64,000 nucleotides of DNA from Hyphomicrobiales bacterium. GTDB lineage: Bacteria; Pseudomonadota; Alphaproteobacteria; Rhizobiales; Xanthobacteraceae. Under the pieces are notes generated by a model. The model was not told the origin of the DNA. It did not search any database and saw nothing but the letters and a program-made list of their open reading frames with translations. This document shows, piece after piece, positions 63,324-64,000 of the stretch (position 1 is its first letter; each line of letters begins with the position of its first letter). The stretch spans positions 1 to 64,000 of the forward strand of contig WHTM01000020.1 of assembly GCA_009377755.1 (NCBI GenBank), given 5' to 3'. The translations under genes were made by a program, and so were the position numbers.

Positions 63324-64000
63324 TCAGAGCTTGAGGTTCGCGTAGAGGCCCGAGTCCTTCACGATCTGCAGGGCATCGATTCGCTCCTGCACCAGGTTTT
63401 TCTCGAATTCCTCCGGCGAACTCAGCACCGACGTGAGGCCGCGTCCGAGCAGGAACCGCTTTTGGAACTCGGGCTTCGAAACGATCTTTTTGGTTTCGCC
63501 GTACAGTCGGTCGATAATCGGCTTTGGCGTTCCAGTCGGCGCATAGAGACCGAAGAATGTGGTCCCCGCAATCGGATAGCCGGCCTCCTTGAAGGTCGGG
63601 ATCTCGGGCGCCAATGGCGAACGCTGGTCGCCGTCCATGGCAAGGCCGGCGATCTTTCCGGCCTTGATGAGCGCGGCGAGATTGCCGATGCCGAACATCG
63701 CGATCTGCGTGGTGTTGCTCAGCATGCTGTTCACGGCATCGCCGCCGCCCTTGAACGGCACGCGGACAAAGTCGGTGCCGTGCTTCTTGTTCAGCTCCGT
63801 CATGAACGCGACCTTCGCCAGCGACGGCGCCATGTAGCTCATGGTCTTCGGGTTCGCCTTCGTGTGTTTGATCAGCTCGTCGAACGACTTGACCTTGAGC
63901 GCCCCGGTCACCGCGAACACCTGCGTCAGATCATAGAGACGCGTGATCGGCGCGAGCTGCGCCTTGGGATCGAAGCCCGAGCCCGGCAAGATGATCGGAT
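63324..64000 (-). CDS. Tripartite tricarboxylate transporter substrate-binding protein (Bug family), partial
   Basis: The C-terminal 225 residues of a Bug/TctC receptor; the signal peptide and first lobe lie beyond the right edge. Visible family parts are FDPKAQLAPITRLYDLTQVFAVTG, FVRVPFKGGGDAVNSMLSNTTQIAMFG, PTFKEAGYPIAGTTFFGLYAPTGTPKPIIDRLYGE and the ending AIDALQIVKDSGLYANLKL-like tail. The apparent TTG at 63989 is internal to the true gene. Confidence 0.9.
   Translation of the reverse strand, partial: PIILPGSGFDPKAQLAPITRLYDLTQVFAVTGALKVKSFDELIKHTKANPKTMSYMAPSLAKVAFMTELNKKHGTDFVRVPFKGGGDAVNSMLSNTTQIAMFGIGNLAALIKAGKIAGLAMDGDQRSPLAPEIPTFKEAGYPIAGTTFFGLYAPTGTPKPIIDRLYGETKKIVSKPEFQKRFLLGRGLTSVLSSPEEFEKNLVQERIDALQIVKDSGLYANLKL

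Overview
The window is high-GC chromosomal DNA from an alphaproteobacterium, most likely a member of the Hyphomicrobiales near Bradyrhizobium, Rhodopseudomonas or Pseudolabrys. Four things suggest this: the carA / carB / greA / trxB / lysR neighbourhood; a carB with an internal insert; a tRNA-His with A73 and no encoded G-1; and many short intergenic palindromes of types common in that group (ends like TCATCCCGG...CCGGGATGA, CCTCTCCCC...GGGGAGAGG, GTCATTGCGAG). Placement below order is inference. All coordinates were read by eye.

Left part (1-23.9 kb): the 3' end of an IS5-type transposase and a hairpin cluster, then a TRAP uptake system (dctP convergent with dctQM). A probable catabolic operon follows on the minus strand: luciferase-like monooxygenase, alpha/beta hydrolase, amidohydrolase, HpaB-type hydroxylase and an enolase-superfamily enzyme. 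Next are an iron-type ABC binding protein plus fused permease, an MFS carrier beside a D-tartrate dehydratase-like enzyme, a Bug-type binding protein, a ThDP enzyme, a CaiB CoA-transferase, malonyl-CoA decarboxylase, an SDR preceded by a 19-unit pentanucleotide repeat, and a class I glutamine amidotransferase.

Middle part (24-40 kb): glpD, a polyamine-type ABC transporter (potABC-like, no binding protein), an AsmA protein, a second iron-type ABC pair whose binding-protein and permease genes are separated by a hairpin cluster, a DUF1194 protein, a large PAS histidine kinase of the PleC/DivJ/PdhS type, a phasin, a decayed ferredoxin gene, a GST and tRNA-His(GTG).

Island (about 40.2-43.6 kb): the 3' half of tRNA-His is repeated imperfectly at 43579-43613. 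Next to the repeat is the N-terminal remnant of a tyrosine-recombinase integrase. The interval holds two intact genes for exported proteins of unknown function and several gene fragments (HicB-like, DUF1902-like, a membrane protein C-terminus, a luciferase-like N-terminus). It reads as an old, decaying integrated element.

Right part (43.7-64 kb): TauE/SafE exporter, a second catabolic cluster (luciferase-like monooxygenase, SDR, ring-hydroxylating dioxygenase alpha and beta) followed by a TAXI-TRAP transporter, a GMC oxidoreductase, then housekeeping genes lysR-trxB-greA-carB-methyltransferase-carA on the minus strand and yqeY and a LysE exporter on the plus strand. A Bug-family binding protein runs off the right edge.

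The most unusual signal is a family of eleven hairpins of about 71-74 nt in four clusters (113-436, 12911-13068, 20238-20400, 32565-32796). Their stems differ in sequence but keep pairing, they share a loop core, and a T/A-rich bulge on one arm gives each a direction. A 17-nt linker appears only after one of the two orientations. Other notable points are a candidate attenuator in the carB leader, the pentanucleotide tract, the tRNA-His island and a stepwise-degraded ferredoxin gene.
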